DNA from: Plectosphaerella cucumerina
Taxonomy: Eukaryota; Ascomycota; Sordariomycetes; Glomerellales; Plectosphaerellaceae
DNA: 64,000 nucleotides
Direction of reading: 5' to 3'
NCBI GenBank assembly: GCA_020746995.1
Contig: JAGPXD010000001.1
Location: 1,364,001-1,428,000, forward strand
The position numbers were made by a program, and so were the translations under genes. Shown here piece by piece: positions 1 to 10,802 of this stretch; the stretch's first letter is position 1; each line of letters starts with the position of its first letter. The notes under the pieces are model-generated. The model did no database searches, was not told where the DNA came from, and saw only the letters and a list, made by a program, of their open reading frames with translations.

Positions 1-662
1 ATGCCGTCAGGGAGTTCGTCTGGCGCGGCTGCTTCGTCGGTTGGTCTGTTTTGTGCTCCATCAGGGGTGTTTGTTGTTGCATCTTGTCCGCCTTCAGGGG
101 CTGGCGTTGGCGAGACACTTCCCCCAGCATTTCCTCCACTCCCAAGATCTGTTGGTGGTGGAACAGGTAGGGTTGTTCCAGGAACATTGCCCGATGCGGT
201 GTCCTGCGTATTGCCAGGGATGAGGGTTATCGTGCCCACCGGTATACTCCCTGCTCCATCCCCCAGCGAACCGCCAGTCCCAGCGCTGGACACCTGTCTT
301 GCCTTCACCATGTTCTCCTTATACATTTCCCATGCCTCGTCATGGCCGAGGGATCTCTCGTCGATCTTGGCCGTCGTATCCGAGTTTCGCAGGACGCTGT
401 TCCCGTACAGTACGAGCCCAATGATCGCGACAAAAACGGCGATGAGGATGCTGATGAACCACCACCGCAGCGACACGGGACGGTAGTCGGGTTTCGGCCG
501 CCCATCAGCGCTGATCAGGGAGGCCCTGCGGTCCGAGTCGTCCGGGTATATCTGGGCTACGCTGGGCCTCGGTCGCTTGTAGTAGTCGAATGGCGGCGAC
601 TCCTGCGGCAGCCAAGGCCCGTTGTCCTGGCTGTAAACTTCCTGGGACGGAAGGTGTTGCAT
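1..662 (-). CDS. Single-span membrane protein, N-terminal part only (DUF3433-like)
   Basis: The reverse strand from the ATG at 662 is open to the window edge (about 220 residues), so the C-terminal part and stop lie outside. Residues 1-66 are polar and Pro/Tyr-rich. Residues about 67-87 form one membrane span beginning LRWWFISILIAVFVAI. From about residue 125 on the chain is rich in Ser, Thr, Gly and Pro, like a wall-exposed stalk. The motif YRPVSLRWWF just before the span resembles the start of fungal DUF3433 membrane proteins; that link is from memory and tentative. An out-of-frame ATG at 686 lies 24 bases upstream of the chosen start. Function unknown. It is transcribed away from the sugar carrier side of the intergenic region, with its promoter in 663-1736. 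Confidence 0.6.
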   Translation of the reverse strand, partial: MQHLPSQEVYSQDNGPWLPQESPPFDYYKRPRPSVAQIYPDDSDRRASLISADGRPKPDYRPVSLRWWFISILIAVFVAIIGLVLYGNSVLRNSDTTAKIDERSLGHDEAWEMYKENMVKARQVSSAGTGGSLGDGAGSIPVGTITLIPGNTQDTASGNVPGTTLPVPPPTDLGSGGNAGGSVSPTPAPEGGQDATTNTPDGAQNRPTDEAAAPDELPDG

Positions 663-1736
663 GTTTCTGTTCGTGAAGCTGTCATGGATACTAGGATAGA
701 CAATCCGACAGCGCCGCAACCTTCTTTAATGGTCTGGCAGTTCCATCCCAGCCCCTCGTAGGGCTGGGGGTCTAGCCGGCAGGTCCATGCAAGTAGCCTC
801 TAACACAGCATCCCCCTTCGAACCTGAAGCGGAGATGCTCACCGCCGTCTGCGGAAGCGATCCCAAACGTCCACGCGAGACCAGACTGGTTACGGCGACC
901 TAGCCATCGGGATATGGCGGCTGAACCTGTCTGAAATAAGGTTGAGCTGGTGAGGCGAAGGCTGGCCTTTGAACTGAAAGCAGACGACGGACGTGCGCCA
1001 ATGGGGGGGAGAGATGAGATGGTGGGAGCCTGTCACCGTTGATGCTAGCTTGGCATCGTCGATGGCTAGGGGGCGGGGGAGTGAGTGGTGTATGTCAATG
1101 ATTCTGATGAGATTGTGACAGATACAGCCGTCACAACGTGTAGACCCGGGGTGATCTGCAAGGAAACACATCAAGACAAGATCCCCTGAACATTCCTCAA
1201 TCCCTGGAATCCCTCCCATCCCAACACCTTGCTGTCTCAGGAGACTCGGCACTCCTCCAATCCCCGACTCATCCCCCCTCAGCCGCGGCGTCTAGTCCCG
1301 AGACACTGGTGCTGTTCCGCCCGGAAGGGGACGCGACTAAACGTAAATGTCAGAGAACAAAGAGAATCACATGCATCAGCCGCAACAACACCAGACGGCG
1401 TCTGGACCGTGGCGTGTCTAGACGGCTTGGCTCTGCACGGCCACAAGTAACGTGGCGGAGCTCTAGCCTCTGTGGCAAGGGCGCCTCTCTGATCGGGACT
1501 TTCACTTGCCGAAGGGGCAGAGTCATGGTGTGGCTGAGAAGGTGAGTGCTTGCGGTGCGGACTCGGCTCCGCGGAGGATTGGAAAGTGGTGGCTGGTCAT
1601 CAGCCAGCGCTTGTGGTGATCATCGCTGTGTCTGCCTTGTGAGGGCGTGCTTCGGCTGCCTCCTTCTTTGAAGAAGTCAGCTGAGGACTCGGAAGCGTCG
1701 TGATGGATTGCTCAGATTCCTCTGTTGTCCATCAGT
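663..1736. other. Intergenic region, no gene seen
   Basis: This holds the upstream region of the membrane-protein gene at 662 and the 3' flank of the sugar carrier ending at 1737. Short open frames at 890-1252 and 1229-1545 show no protein-like composition. No tRNA, repeat or clear core promoter was recognised. Confidence 0.5.
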
Positions 1737-3474
1737 TCAAGGCACGTTCTTCTCCTCAGCCTGAGCAAAATCGACCTTGGCGCCCTTGAACTTGCGGACA
1801 TGCGTCCTCTGCTCGAATAGAATGTCCATCTCGGCGTTCGTCCGACCCTTGGATTCGGGGATCATGAAGAAGGTGAAGGTCAGGCCGATGAGACTCGCAC
1901 CCGCCCACCAGAAACCAGTCAAGGCACCCCAGTCCCAAGCAGTAGGGTTGATCATGTAAGGAGTGATGGTGTTGGTAAAGATGCTTGTGACCATGTATAT
2001 GTTGCGGGCGATGACGATGGACTTTGTCCTCAGCAGCGTGGAAGGGATCTCAGAGACGAGGACGAAGGTGACGGGTAGCAGGAGGAGGTTCGCGATGAAG
2101 CCATCCACAGCAAGAAGGGAGCCGATACCCCACCCGAGCATGGCGTCGGACGAGGTCTTCTGGCGAATGCCCATTGCGCCGATGGCGACAAAGATGACGA
2201 CGGAGAGGAGGTTGCCCCAAAGGTACATCTGCCGTCGTCCCGCGTAAGTCATCACGATCCAAGCGCTGAGGACGCCAAGAACGGAGAGGACCAGGGCGAC
2301 GATGGTCATGTTGAAGGACTGGTCGGTGGGGAGGCCGGCCTGCTGGAAGAAGTAGGTCATCCAGGCGCGGAGCGGTGCGCCGGAAAGGATCTGCATGATG
2401 TAGACTCCGATGATGACAATCGTCCTGCGGAGGTGTGCGCCCCTGAAGCAGGCGAGATAGCTCGTGCCGGCCTCGACGGTGCGTTCGTGCTCGGTGGTGT
2501 AGACCATGAGGGCGACGAGCTTGCCAACGGGGACGGAGGGGTCGTTGGAGGTGATTCTCGAAACGACGGTTTCGGCCTCGACGACGCGGCCTTGGCGGAC
2601 GAGCCACCAGGGTGACTCGGGGGCAAGATAGACGCCAATGAGGAGGAAAGGGGGCCAGAACCACTGCAGAGCAAAGGGGACGCGGTAGATCCAGGGGCTG
2701 GGGAGAGTGAGGGTGCCGCGGAAGACCGCGGCGTTGAGGAGCTGACCAAGAGCCCAGGCGAGGGCGTAGCAGCTGGTGAGGTAGGGGCGGAGGGCGTTGG
2801 GGGTGATTTCGGCAACGTATACGGTCGTGACGGTTTGAAAGGTACCGATCGGCCAGGCTGGGGGGTCAGTACGATCAACAAGCATGCACCAAGGCGACCC
2901 GAGGGTGCTCACCGAAGAAGAATGTGGCGACAGCCAAGTCCTCAACCCTCGTGGCGAAGAAGAACCCAAAGATGATAGGCGGCATACTCGCCAGCGCGGC
3001 CATCATTGTCTTCCTAAAACCGAAGCGCTCTGTCGCCCAGCCGCCGAGGAACATGCCCATTATGGAGGTCACACCCATGATGCCCCCGAGACCGCTCTGC
3101 CATGACGCGGGGATCTGATATGTCCCATCGTCGGCAAGCTCGCCAAAGTCGACATGAAAGGCGTCAATGGCGTAGAGGGAGCCGAGGATTTTCGTGTCGA
3201 AACCCTCCATGACGAGGGCGAGGGAGACTAGGGCAGCGAACCAGACGCCGGTCGAGTAAAGGCGCAGGGCGCGACGACGGTCGAGGGCGTGTTCCCAGGC
3301 CTTTGCCTCATCTGCATCGGCAATGAGGGAGGCTGGCATGGGGATCGTCTCAGATTTTTCGATAGCGAGGGCCTTTTCCATAATGGCGGGTAAGGTGTCG
3401 AGTTGGTGAGTTTGGTGATGTTCTAGCGTGGTGTTTTGGTCCGGTTGTCGGACAGGGCTCGAAGAGGAGGACAT
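1737..3474 (-). CDS. MFS sugar transporter (alpha-glucoside permease-like)
   Basis: Two exons, complement(1737..2857, 2913..3474), give 560 residues; the 55-base intron has GTGAGC and CCCCCAG ends and joins in frame. About twelve hydrophobic spans follow a hydrophilic N-terminus of roughly 75 residues. Sugar-porter signatures are present: PESPWWLVRQGR near residues 267-278 (family form PESPRWLVRKGR), YAGRRQMYLWG in the second half, and PESKGRTNAEMD near the C-terminus (family form PETKG). The stretch GTFQTVTTVYVAEITPNALR after the splice site resembles yeast MAL31/AGT1-type alpha-glucoside:proton symporters, so maltose or related glucosides are the inferred substrate. An upstream ATG at 3552 would add 26 residues that look unlike the family; 3474 is preferred. 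Expected location is the plasma membrane. Confidence 0.82.
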
Positions 3475-3885
3475 GGCGTCCTCTTTCAATTGAACCACAG
3501 AGACGGTGAGGTCATCTGGCTTCGGAGGTCGCGACAGAAGAAGAAAATGCACAGGTCACCCGTCGGTTCGATGGACTCGAGTCGTGAAGCTTTGGGGTTT
3601 CAAGCTGCAATACCGTTAGGGCTGCGAGCGACAGCGGGCGGACGGGCGTGCATGATGGGATATGCCGACATTTAAGTCCCCGCTTTGTTGCTTTAGGGGT
3701 TGCAGTGGGCTAGTGAAACTCTGGGACAAGCGCAGGGACAAGGGGATGCGCGTCCTGGCATTTTCCATCGTGGACGCCGGGGCGGACAACCGCTCCCCAG
3801 GGATCATGACTGACGCGTCTTAGCTAGGATGTGCCGCGGGAGATGGCCCGAAAAGGGTTCGTGGTCCGGCCGCATATCCAGATGG
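3475..3885. other. Intergenic region upstream of the sugar carrier
   Basis: Contains the 5' flank of the sugar carrier and the 3' flank of the pseudogene. No gene or clear motif was found. Confidence 0.45.
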
Positions 3886-4700
3886 TCAGGAACGGGCTGC
3901 GACTACTCGAGTTGATGCGACGATGCCTCCTTGATCGACGACCCTCTCCTCCCTCCAAAACGCCGGGGATCTCTCCAGCAGAAGCATGGAGGTGTACACC
4001 TGTGACGGGTACCTGAACTCTTCCGACCAGTCATTGATATCCCTCAATCTGTGGTAGAGAGTCGTGTAGGACGCGACGTCTTGGTAGATCCAGCCGCCAG
4101 GCCCTTCGCTGTGGTTGTACATGTAACCGTGCTCGTAGTCTTCGTGTACGTCCCCATCCATCAACGCCCTCATGTCTGCATCGGACAAGGGCTCCCAGTC
4201 CCGGCGGACGAGCATGAGCAGGGACCCTGGGTATCCGGGGTGCATCGACTCGACGCAGATGTCGTCAAACACGGCGAAGACGGTGTAACGCGTTCCTTGC
4301 TGCAGGGGTTCCGAAGTCCAGCCACGCTTCTCGTCTATTGGGTGCTATTCGAGATTCTTCTCCAGGTCATCCTCGACCAGCAGCGGAAGTGGTCGCGCAA
4401 CGTGACGAGGTCTACCCCGCCGAACTGCGCCCTGTCGTCCATGATAATGGGCTAGTGGCGCTCGCCCAGGTGCTCCAGCTTCTCGCCAGAGAAATCCCAC
4501 TCGAGCGATGACCTGACGTTGTCATCGAGCCGCGTGTGCCACGTCTGCCACGCGGCCTCATCGTCGTACATAACAAGTGCCGGGCACCACCAGCCCCCAC
4601 GGCCTGTTGGGCTTGAGCCAGTGTGAATTGATCGCTGTCAGAATGCCGCCGTTTTTGCTGTTGTCGTCACCCGTGTACTGGTGCCATCTGAGGCGTCTTG
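3886..4700 (-). pseudogene. Degraded gene for a conserved fungal hypothetical protein
   Basis: Protein-like sequence continues across three reading frames on the reverse strand and is broken at four places. Frame A (about 4700 to 4572) reads INSHWLKPNRPWGLVV. A one-base shift near 4572 moves into frame B, which starts MYDDEAAWQTWHTRLDDNV and hits TAG at 4452-4454, then stays protein-like (PIIMDDRAQFGGVDLVTLRD). A second shift near 4383 moves into frame C (EDDLEKNLE), with TAG at 4345-4347. Frame C then runs through DDICVESMHPGYPGSLLML to a stop at 3886. The spliced sense resembles a family of uncharacterised fungal cytosolic proteins; no function is known to me. Both TAGs could come from CAG by C-to-T in a CpA context, the RIP signature, but the flanks are not AT-rich. 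No intron model removes all four lesions. Confidence 0.75.
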
Positions 4701-5037
4701 CCGCTTCTGCTCCTCTTCTTCGGCTGAGAGAACGGGCTCCTGGGAGCCGTTGGCTGCTGTGGAATAGGAGGTTCGACAGGGAACCGGTGACGAGGGTTGA
4801 AGAGGCTATAAATGGGTGATGCTTATGGTTGGGTTTGGTGCCGCGTGCCGAGGTGCCGAGGCACAATCGACCGCCAGCGGGCGAGGCCTCGCAGGCCCCA
4901 TGCTGCGGCGGAGCAGAGGGTTCGGGGCTGAGACATGGAGTTCGAACAGGGAGATGGCCCTCGGAGATGCAGTGAAGACGGGGAAACCAGGCGTCGCACA
5001 AAGGTGGTGAAGGTGATAGGACAGAGAGGGGATCATC

Positions 5038-5582
5038 TCATGTTTTGCATCCGACAGAACAGACCTCAAGTTCCAAAGCTCCACTGCATAAAGCAGCCCT
5101 CCAGTTAACTCCCCGACCTGTCAGTCGGCTGACTCGTTCTCGGTTCACGGTCCAGTGGAGATGAGGCAGCCCTATCGAGTCAGACAGGGCGATTACCCCT
5201 GAAGAACACCCCTGAGCACCCCTGGAGCCAAGATCGATGGCCTGCAAATCCCCAACCCGTCATCCCCGTCTGGGGACTGATCCGAGTCACGTCCGTAAAT
5301 TCGGACGAGCAACTGCCGAGCCTTGAGTCGTGAGGAAGGCCGGCGGGAACTTACCTCGAAGCCTTCCTCTTCCTCATATGCTGGATTCAAAATGGACGAC
5401 AGCTGTTCGAGGAAGCTTGAGGTATCTTCTCCAGACTGCTGTGCCGCAAAGATGGTCAGATATTCTTCTTGGCAGCGATCAATAGCTGTCTGAACCCCAC
5501 TCAGGAAGGACCCTGGGAGATGAGGCCCAAGATTTCGGCAACGGTGTCCCGGGCTGTCGGTGGAATGAGTTTGGGACATCAA
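5038..5582 (-). CDS. Possible small two-exon hypothetical protein
   Basis: Complement(5038..5241, 5355..5582) would encode 143 residues. The donor at 5354 is a perfect GTAAGT and the acceptor ends TTTGCAG, and the join is in frame (phase 0). The first exon is protein-like, with an acidic helix-prone segment (SFLEQLSSILNPAYEEEEGF); the second exon is not. Nothing in it is recognisable. Its start lies only 77 bases from the start of the divergent secreted-protein gene at 5659, so it may instead be part of that promoter region or an antisense transcript. Treat as a weak prediction. Confidence 0.28.
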
Positions 5583-5658
5583 AACTTGACGATGCTGCCG
5601 TTCCCGTAGGCCGCATCGCCCGAGACGATTCTATCGCACGACAGGAGCTTCTTCCAAG

Positions 5659-6745
5659 ATGAAGGCCTTCCTCGCCCTCGGGCTCGCCCTCGCCCCATTG
5701 GCGTTGGGCGACTACACGAAGGCTGAATATCGCCAATCCTGCCGCTACAACGCCGAAACCTACGAGCGGCGCCAACCAAACTCGACCGGCTCCCTCTCCT
5801 TCGACTCCCCCCTCGCCTCTTCGCCCGACCATGCCGACTCGGCCACCGAGCCCTGGCACATGACCCTGAGCCTCAACGACTTCCGCCCCCTCAACCTCGA
5901 TGACATGCCCAACATGGACTCCCAGCAGCTCAAATTCTTCCTCAGCGTGCCCGAGTCCCAGACCGATGTCGAGGGGCTGAGTATCTGCTACTACGTCCTC
6001 CAGAGCCTCAACGCCACGTTCGCCGGACAGGGCGAGGACTCGTGTGGCGAGGGCGTAGTGTCTGACAAGTGCCTCGCCGTGCTTGGGAGCAGCTTGTCGA
6101 GGGGCACGTGCATCCTCTCAGAGAGCAAGAAGCAGGAAGCAGACAAGGAGTGCGGGTTCCTGACATCAAGCTTTGATGGTAGGTACCTCTGGAGGTTTCC
6201 GACAGAAGACTCGATGCTAACATCTTGCAGCCCATGACTTCACCTACCGGTCATGCAGCACGAAGGACGTGCCGTATGTGTCGGTGCCGAAGGATTACAT
6301 CACGTCCATCGAGCCGCCCGACGTCATGTTCACGGACGCCCACGAGACGGCTCGCGACTTTACGAGCTACGACTTGCGCGTGCGCCAGACTATTCCCATC
6401 ATCGTGGTGACGTCGTGGAACAAGACGGTCTCTTCGACACCGGGGGCTGCGCTTGGACTGGTGCAGCCGCTCTGTCTCGCGCCGAGCAATGTCACCCAGG
6501 GGAGCCGTGAGCCGGAGGGGAGAAGCTGGCCGGGTGATGAGGAGGAGAAGCCAGAGGAGAGTGCCGAGGCCGAGAAGACGGAGCAAAACGGGGAGACGGG
6601 TTCGCCAACAGGATCGGAGACCAGCGCGGCGACGGGATCGGCGACCGCGGCACCAGCGGGCGATTCGCAGGCTGTGGTCACGGGTGCTAGCCTTTTCTTG
6701 GCCGGTATGGGCGCTGTAATTGCATGGACGATGCCTCTTACTTGA
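5659..6745 (+). CDS. Secreted, probably GPI-anchored surface protein
   Basis: Two exons (5659..6178, 6231..6745) give 344 residues; the 52-base intron starts GTAGGT, has GCTAAC as branch site and ends TTGCAG. A signal peptide covers about residues 1-17 (MKAFLALGLALAPLALG). The mature part has several cysteines and N-glycosylation sequons (NST, NAT, NKT, NVT). After about residue 255 it becomes a Glu-, Thr-, Ser- and Gly-rich low-complexity stalk. The chain ends in a hydrophobic tail (GASLFLAGMGAVIAW) after small residues, the usual form of a GPI-attachment signal. I do not recognise a catalytic domain. Expected place is the plasma membrane or cell wall surface. Confidence 0.8.
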
Positions 6746-6931
6746 GGCGATGAGAGATATCAAATCGTCTGAGCTCTGGGCATCGATCAAGATTGTAGAA
6801 ATGCAGAGTCTAGACGAGCCAAGTCAGTGTCCACCTCACAGTCGTGTTGTGGGGGTTTGCTGAGTCATCCCGTCCCCTTCTACCCACAGTTTCAACCAAC
6901 GCGAACATCGCAACATCAGCACCACAACACC

Positions 6932-8383
6932 ATGCCCGAGATCTACCTCCCGCCGGAGATCTGGCGTTATGTGGTCCAGTCAATCTGCCTCCATTGCTCC
7001 CGCGATGGCTCCAATCCCACCACACCTCAAGACCGACACCGTCACGCCGCCGCTTCCAGTCGCGCCCTCTTGAACCTCTGCCTCACGTCGACTATGCTGA
7101 ACCGTCTGGCCACGCCATGTCTGTACCACGTGCCCATCACGAAGAAGGTCCTCGCCCTATTCCAGAAGCTGTTGGACAATCCCGACCTCGCGCGACATGT
7201 CCGCGAGTTGCACAACGACACATGCAGCGGCTGGCCGAGTTGGGACTACAGCAATCGCGATCGCCAATACGCCATGCAAAGACATCACCCCGAAAATCAA
7301 GGCACCCTCACCAGTCGTAGCAGGTACCCTCCTGCGTTCCTGGAACTCTACGACAGCCTTCGACAACATACCCCCGAAATACATGATCATGACCGTCCCA
7401 CTGAGCCGGGCGATCAGACGCTTTCTGCATGCGGCCCCGGCGCGATGTGGATTGAAGACCACCAGCGCGATACCACTCTCGTGTCCCTTCTCCCCAACCT
7501 CACCACCTTTTCGGTCGTAGTGCGCTGGTGCCGGATTTGTATCGGCCACCTTAGGCTGCCCCCTGGCTTCCTGTCGAAGCTGACTTCTGCCAGCTTCGTC
7601 AGCAAGGACGACCATGATGTTTCCCGCACGTGGGATCTCAGACGTCTCCCTGAATTGGCCCCCAACCTCACTTCTCTCCATCTCGTTTACTTCGGGGGCG
7701 AAATCAACTCGTCAACTGAGTTATTCGTCTTCCCCAACGTTACACACCTCTCCATGGAGCATGCCAGATTCAGCGGATCGTCGTTGACCGACTTCATTGA
7801 CAGTTTCCCCCGTCTCGAGCGTCTGGACTTCCATCAGCATTATTTATACTACCCCGCTCCCGACATTATAATGGATTTATCTTTGTCCAGACAAAGATTT
7901 GGGCTGAGGAGCTTATCCATAGACTGCTTTGACGCCAACAGTGGCCGAATCCGTCCGTGGACGAGTCTTGGCCACTACCTTTCAGACATGGAGAATCTCG
8001 AGGTGCTCAAGGTCGACCAGACCTGCATCTGTATCCCAGAACCAGATATCCCTGAAGCAACCAGTCCTGAGACGCCCCCGTGGGAGAGGAAACCAGACAA
8101 CATGGGAAGCATCAACATGAACGAGCTGCCGTCGTGGATCAAGGCGTTACACATCTTCTGCTATTGGTGGCCCAGCCAAGATAAACTGTGGCAAGCCGTG
8201 CTGTCCTTTGCCCGCGCAGCACCCCAGCGCTTTCCCGCCCTGAAGAACGTCGTGCTTGAGTTCGAGGGGACGTGTCGGGTGGATGCCCAGCTGCAACGCA
8301 CTTGGGAGAAGGCAGACGTGTGGGAGGAGGTCGGGATCAGGCTCACATGCACTGAACTTCCTACCCGTCCGATCCTCGGCTGA
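6932..8383 (+). CDS. F-box/LRR-like hypothetical protein
   Basis: A single open frame of 483 residues. The start MPEIYLPPEIWRYVV matches the LPxEIW opening of F-box-like domains in fungal proteins, about residues 5-50. The rest contains irregular leucine-rich stretches (for example LPELAPNLTSLHLVYFGG and FPRLERLDFHQHYLYYP), as in divergent LRR tails of fungal F-box proteins. If the F-box is real, the likely role is an SCF ubiquitin-ligase adaptor with an unknown target. The frame is also open upstream to a GTG-type start at 6827, but the ATG at 6932 places the F-box at the N-terminus and is preferred. No introns are needed. Confidence 0.68.
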   Translation: MPEIYLPPEIWRYVVQSICLHCSRDGSNPTTPQDRHRHAAASSRALLNLCLTSTMLNRLATPCLYHVPITKKVLALFQKLLDNPDLARHVRELHNDTCSGWPSWDYSNRDRQYAMQRHHPENQGTLTSRSRYPPAFLELYDSLRQHTPEIHDHDRPTEPGDQTLSACGPGAMWIEDHQRDTTLVSLLPNLTTFSVVVRWCRICIGHLRLPPGFLSKLTSASFVSKDDHDVSRTWDLRRLPELAPNLTSLHLVYFGGEINSSTELFVFPNVTHLSMEHARFSGSSLTDFIDSFPRLERLDFHQHYLYYPAPDIIMDLSLSRQRFGLRSLSIDCFDANSGRIRPWTSLGHYLSDMENLEVLKVDQTCICIPEPDIPEATSPETPPWERKPDNMGSINMNELPSWIKALHIFCYWWPSQDKLWQAVLSFARAAPQRFPALKNVVLEFEGTCRVDAQLQRTWEKADVWEEVGIRLTCTELPTRPILG

Positions 8384-9010
8384 GACTTAAGTGTAGGCCA
8401 TTCCGCACAACACATCAGCCAGAGAGTAAGGGACATGGTCCCAGGTATGAATACTCAAGAGGGACGTGATGCCCCGTCGCCACCGTGTTCAGGCCAGGTT
8501 GGCCGCCTTCGTCAGCACGTCATCTCGGTATCCAGGCAGCTCGGCGTGGGGTGGACGCTACAACTGCCCACGGAGAAATCGAAGGGCTCACGAAACGGTG
8601 CGATTGCAGTGCAGGCAGTTGTGTAAAACTCCGGGAAATTGGCCCCCGGTCTCCCGCCACGGTCTCAGGCACGACGGCAGGGCAGCACCCTGGCCATCAA
8701 GCCTCAACCGGCACAGAAGTGCCGAGCCCGGCAGAGTTTCGATATTGAAAGCCCCGATCTCTGCCCTGGAAGGCTGAAAGCGAATTCCGCCTCGATGGGC
8801 AGCCGAGTCATGCATACGACCTCGAGTCAGACGCGCGCGCGGCTGCTTATTGCTTATTGCATCACCGGCCTCGGTCTCGCTCATCGTGGGTATGCCATCC
8901 CACTTCGAGGCCGAACCAATCCCACACTATATGAAAAGCTGAGGGAAGGGTGTTCATCTGATCGGCCCTGATGCATTGCAACGATCAGCTCAACCCTTCC
9001 CTCTAGCACC
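8384..9010. other. Intergenic region with promoter of the TRI14-like gene
   Basis: No gene seen. Short overlapping frames at 8435-8971 are not protein-like. The last 100 bases carry the CCAAT and TATA-like sequences listed separately. Confidence 0.5.
8916..8936 (+). promoter_or_regulatory. CCAAT box and TATA-like element before the TRI14-like gene
   Basis: CCAAT occurs at 8916-8920 and a TATATGAAAA stretch begins at 8928, about 80 bases before the ATG at 9011. The spacing suits a fungal core promoter; this is a motif reading only. Confidence 0.4.
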
Positions 9011-10100
9011 ATGCTCCGCACACTCCCTCTCCTCGCCCTGGGCGCGACCCTCGGCTCGTCGTCCTGCCTCCCCAAGAAGTGCTTCTCGCCGCAGGGAGAT
9101 GTCGAGATCTCCTCGTTCCAGCTCTACCCCGAGAATGCCGCCTCTGATCCCAAGCGCTGCGTCGTCTACTTCAGGTACTGCTCTCCGCAGCACAGCACCG
9201 ATGCCTTCAACTAACCTTGTCCCAAACAGCGTCCTCTACAACGCAACCGTAGCCGTGTACGACCCCCGCCAAAACGCCGTCATCAACACCATCGAATTCC
9301 CCGGCCTAAGCGGTGATCCCCTTCTCCACTCCAGCGGCGTCAAAGTCGGCCCCAAGGATACCCTCTCTGTCATCATTGACGCCGGCGCCGCCTTCGACAC
9401 CGCCGGCCAGGACGTCTCAGGCGACAACTTCATCGTCAAGTACAGCCTGCAGGAGGACCGCGAGCTCTGGCGCGTCAACCTCACCGCTCTCACCGACGGG
9501 GTCTACAGCGGCTTCCAGGACGTCGAGCACGATGACGCCGGCAACACGTACGCCCTCGGCACATTTCCTAGCAGCATCATCCGCGTCAGCGCCGATGGGA
9601 AGACCGCCGCCCCTTGGTACCTCGCCACCCCGCCCGATCACACCATCCACGGCTTCAGCGGCATCGTGCGCGCTGGCGACTACCTGATCGTTTCGGATAG
9701 CTCCGATGGCCAGCTCTACCGCTTCGACGTCCGCGGCGCCCAAGGCGTGCCCGAGAAGGTAACCGTGTCGCCCGCTGGACCTGTCGGGCTCAACCTCGAC
9801 GGCTCGCTTCTGCCGGCACGCTACGACCAGAAGGTCATGCTCGTGACAGACAACTTCAATGGAACCATTGTGCTCCGCTCGGCCGATGGTACATGGGAGA
9901 CGGCTGACGTTGTCGGTACGATTCCGGGCACGAGGGGAGCCGAGGGAGCTGCGTCGGTTGCTACGGTGCAGATTGGAGAATCTATCTACTCGGTGAACGA
10001 GTACTTTGCGGATAAGAAGGTTGCCGGGACGTTGGCAGGGGACAGGTCGGTCTTCCCCCTGACGGACATCACTGAGGCGGTGGAGAAGCTTCTTCAGTAG
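9011..10100 (+). CDS. Secreted TRI14-like protein
   Basis: Exons 9011..9174 and 9230..10100 give 344 residues; the 55-base intron has GTACTG and AAACAG ends. A signal peptide covers about residues 1-18 (MLRTLPLLALGATLGSSS). Strong family-like segments follow: SVLYNATVAVYDP, IEFPGLSGDP, GAAFDTAGQDVSGDNFIVKY, GGFQDVEHD-type (here YSGFQDVEHDDAGNTY) and FPSSIIRVS. I recognise this pattern from TRI14-like proteins, named after a trichothecene-cluster gene with a reported role in Fusarium virulence; many fungi carry relatives with no trichothecene cluster. The chain probably folds as a six-bladed beta-propeller of SMP-30/NHL type (inference). No terpene synthase or other TRI gene is nearby, so no link to toxin production is implied. 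Confidence 0.7.
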
Positions 10101-10802
10101 TAGTGTTCGGCGGTGGTACGCCTGTACTACTATGGACTCTCTGTGACAGTGGCTGTAGAGGCTGGCCACCTTAATACAAGTTCAATCTCTGGTAGTCAGT
10201 AACATCATTGTGCCCAAGACACTAGAGTCGTGGGATGTCATTGCCACAGACAGCCAGGCAAGAGGCTAAGTCGACATTAAGCTCGGCCCTAACAATGATA
10301 GAGCAGTATGTTTTGCTGTCCATGGTTCCAGGTTGGTCTTCCATCCCCTCATTATGACTTCGGCGCCTTGGTCGTCTCATACTCAATGTCCATACCATGT
10401 ACGCGAATCTCTTGAGGGACGCAGAGATTCAACAGACCCAGATACTTCTCCAGATGATGGGCTAATCACCCGTCCGCCTCGGCGGCATTCTCAAGTCGGC
10501 GTGAGGCCCTCGCCACGGCGTGCTGATGTCCTCCCAAGTTGACCGCAGACGCCACCACCAAAGCCACCCAGACCTCCCTCCCTCTCGTGGCTTCTTCTCT
10601 TGCATGAGGCTATCGCGCCACTTGGGGCCTCAAAATTCGCAGACAGGGTATAAAAGCCCGCCCATCCATCGCCCATGTCCTCGTTCCTCTCAGAGAGTCG
10701 CCAACCACGTGTTAGAGAGCTTCTATCCTCCGCCGCATACACTTGAACCCTGGACGCAAAAGCACTTCACACCACTTCCAACCAGCCAAAGCTTTCGCCA
10801 AG
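10101..10802. other. Intergenic region with a TATA box
   Basis: No gene seen. TATAAAAG at 10649-10656 lies about 150 bases before the start codon at 10803 and is a good core-promoter candidate for that gene. Confidence 0.5.
10649..10656 (+). promoter_or_regulatory. TATA box
   Basis: TATAAAAG matches the consensus and sits about 147 bases upstream of the ATG at 10803, leaving room for a 5' UTR of roughly 115 bases. Confidence 0.55.

Noticed and set aside
4801..4815. CTATAAATGG TATA-like word on the plus strand
   Set aside because: No plus-strand gene starts within a sensible distance; the next start is at 5659 behind other sequence.
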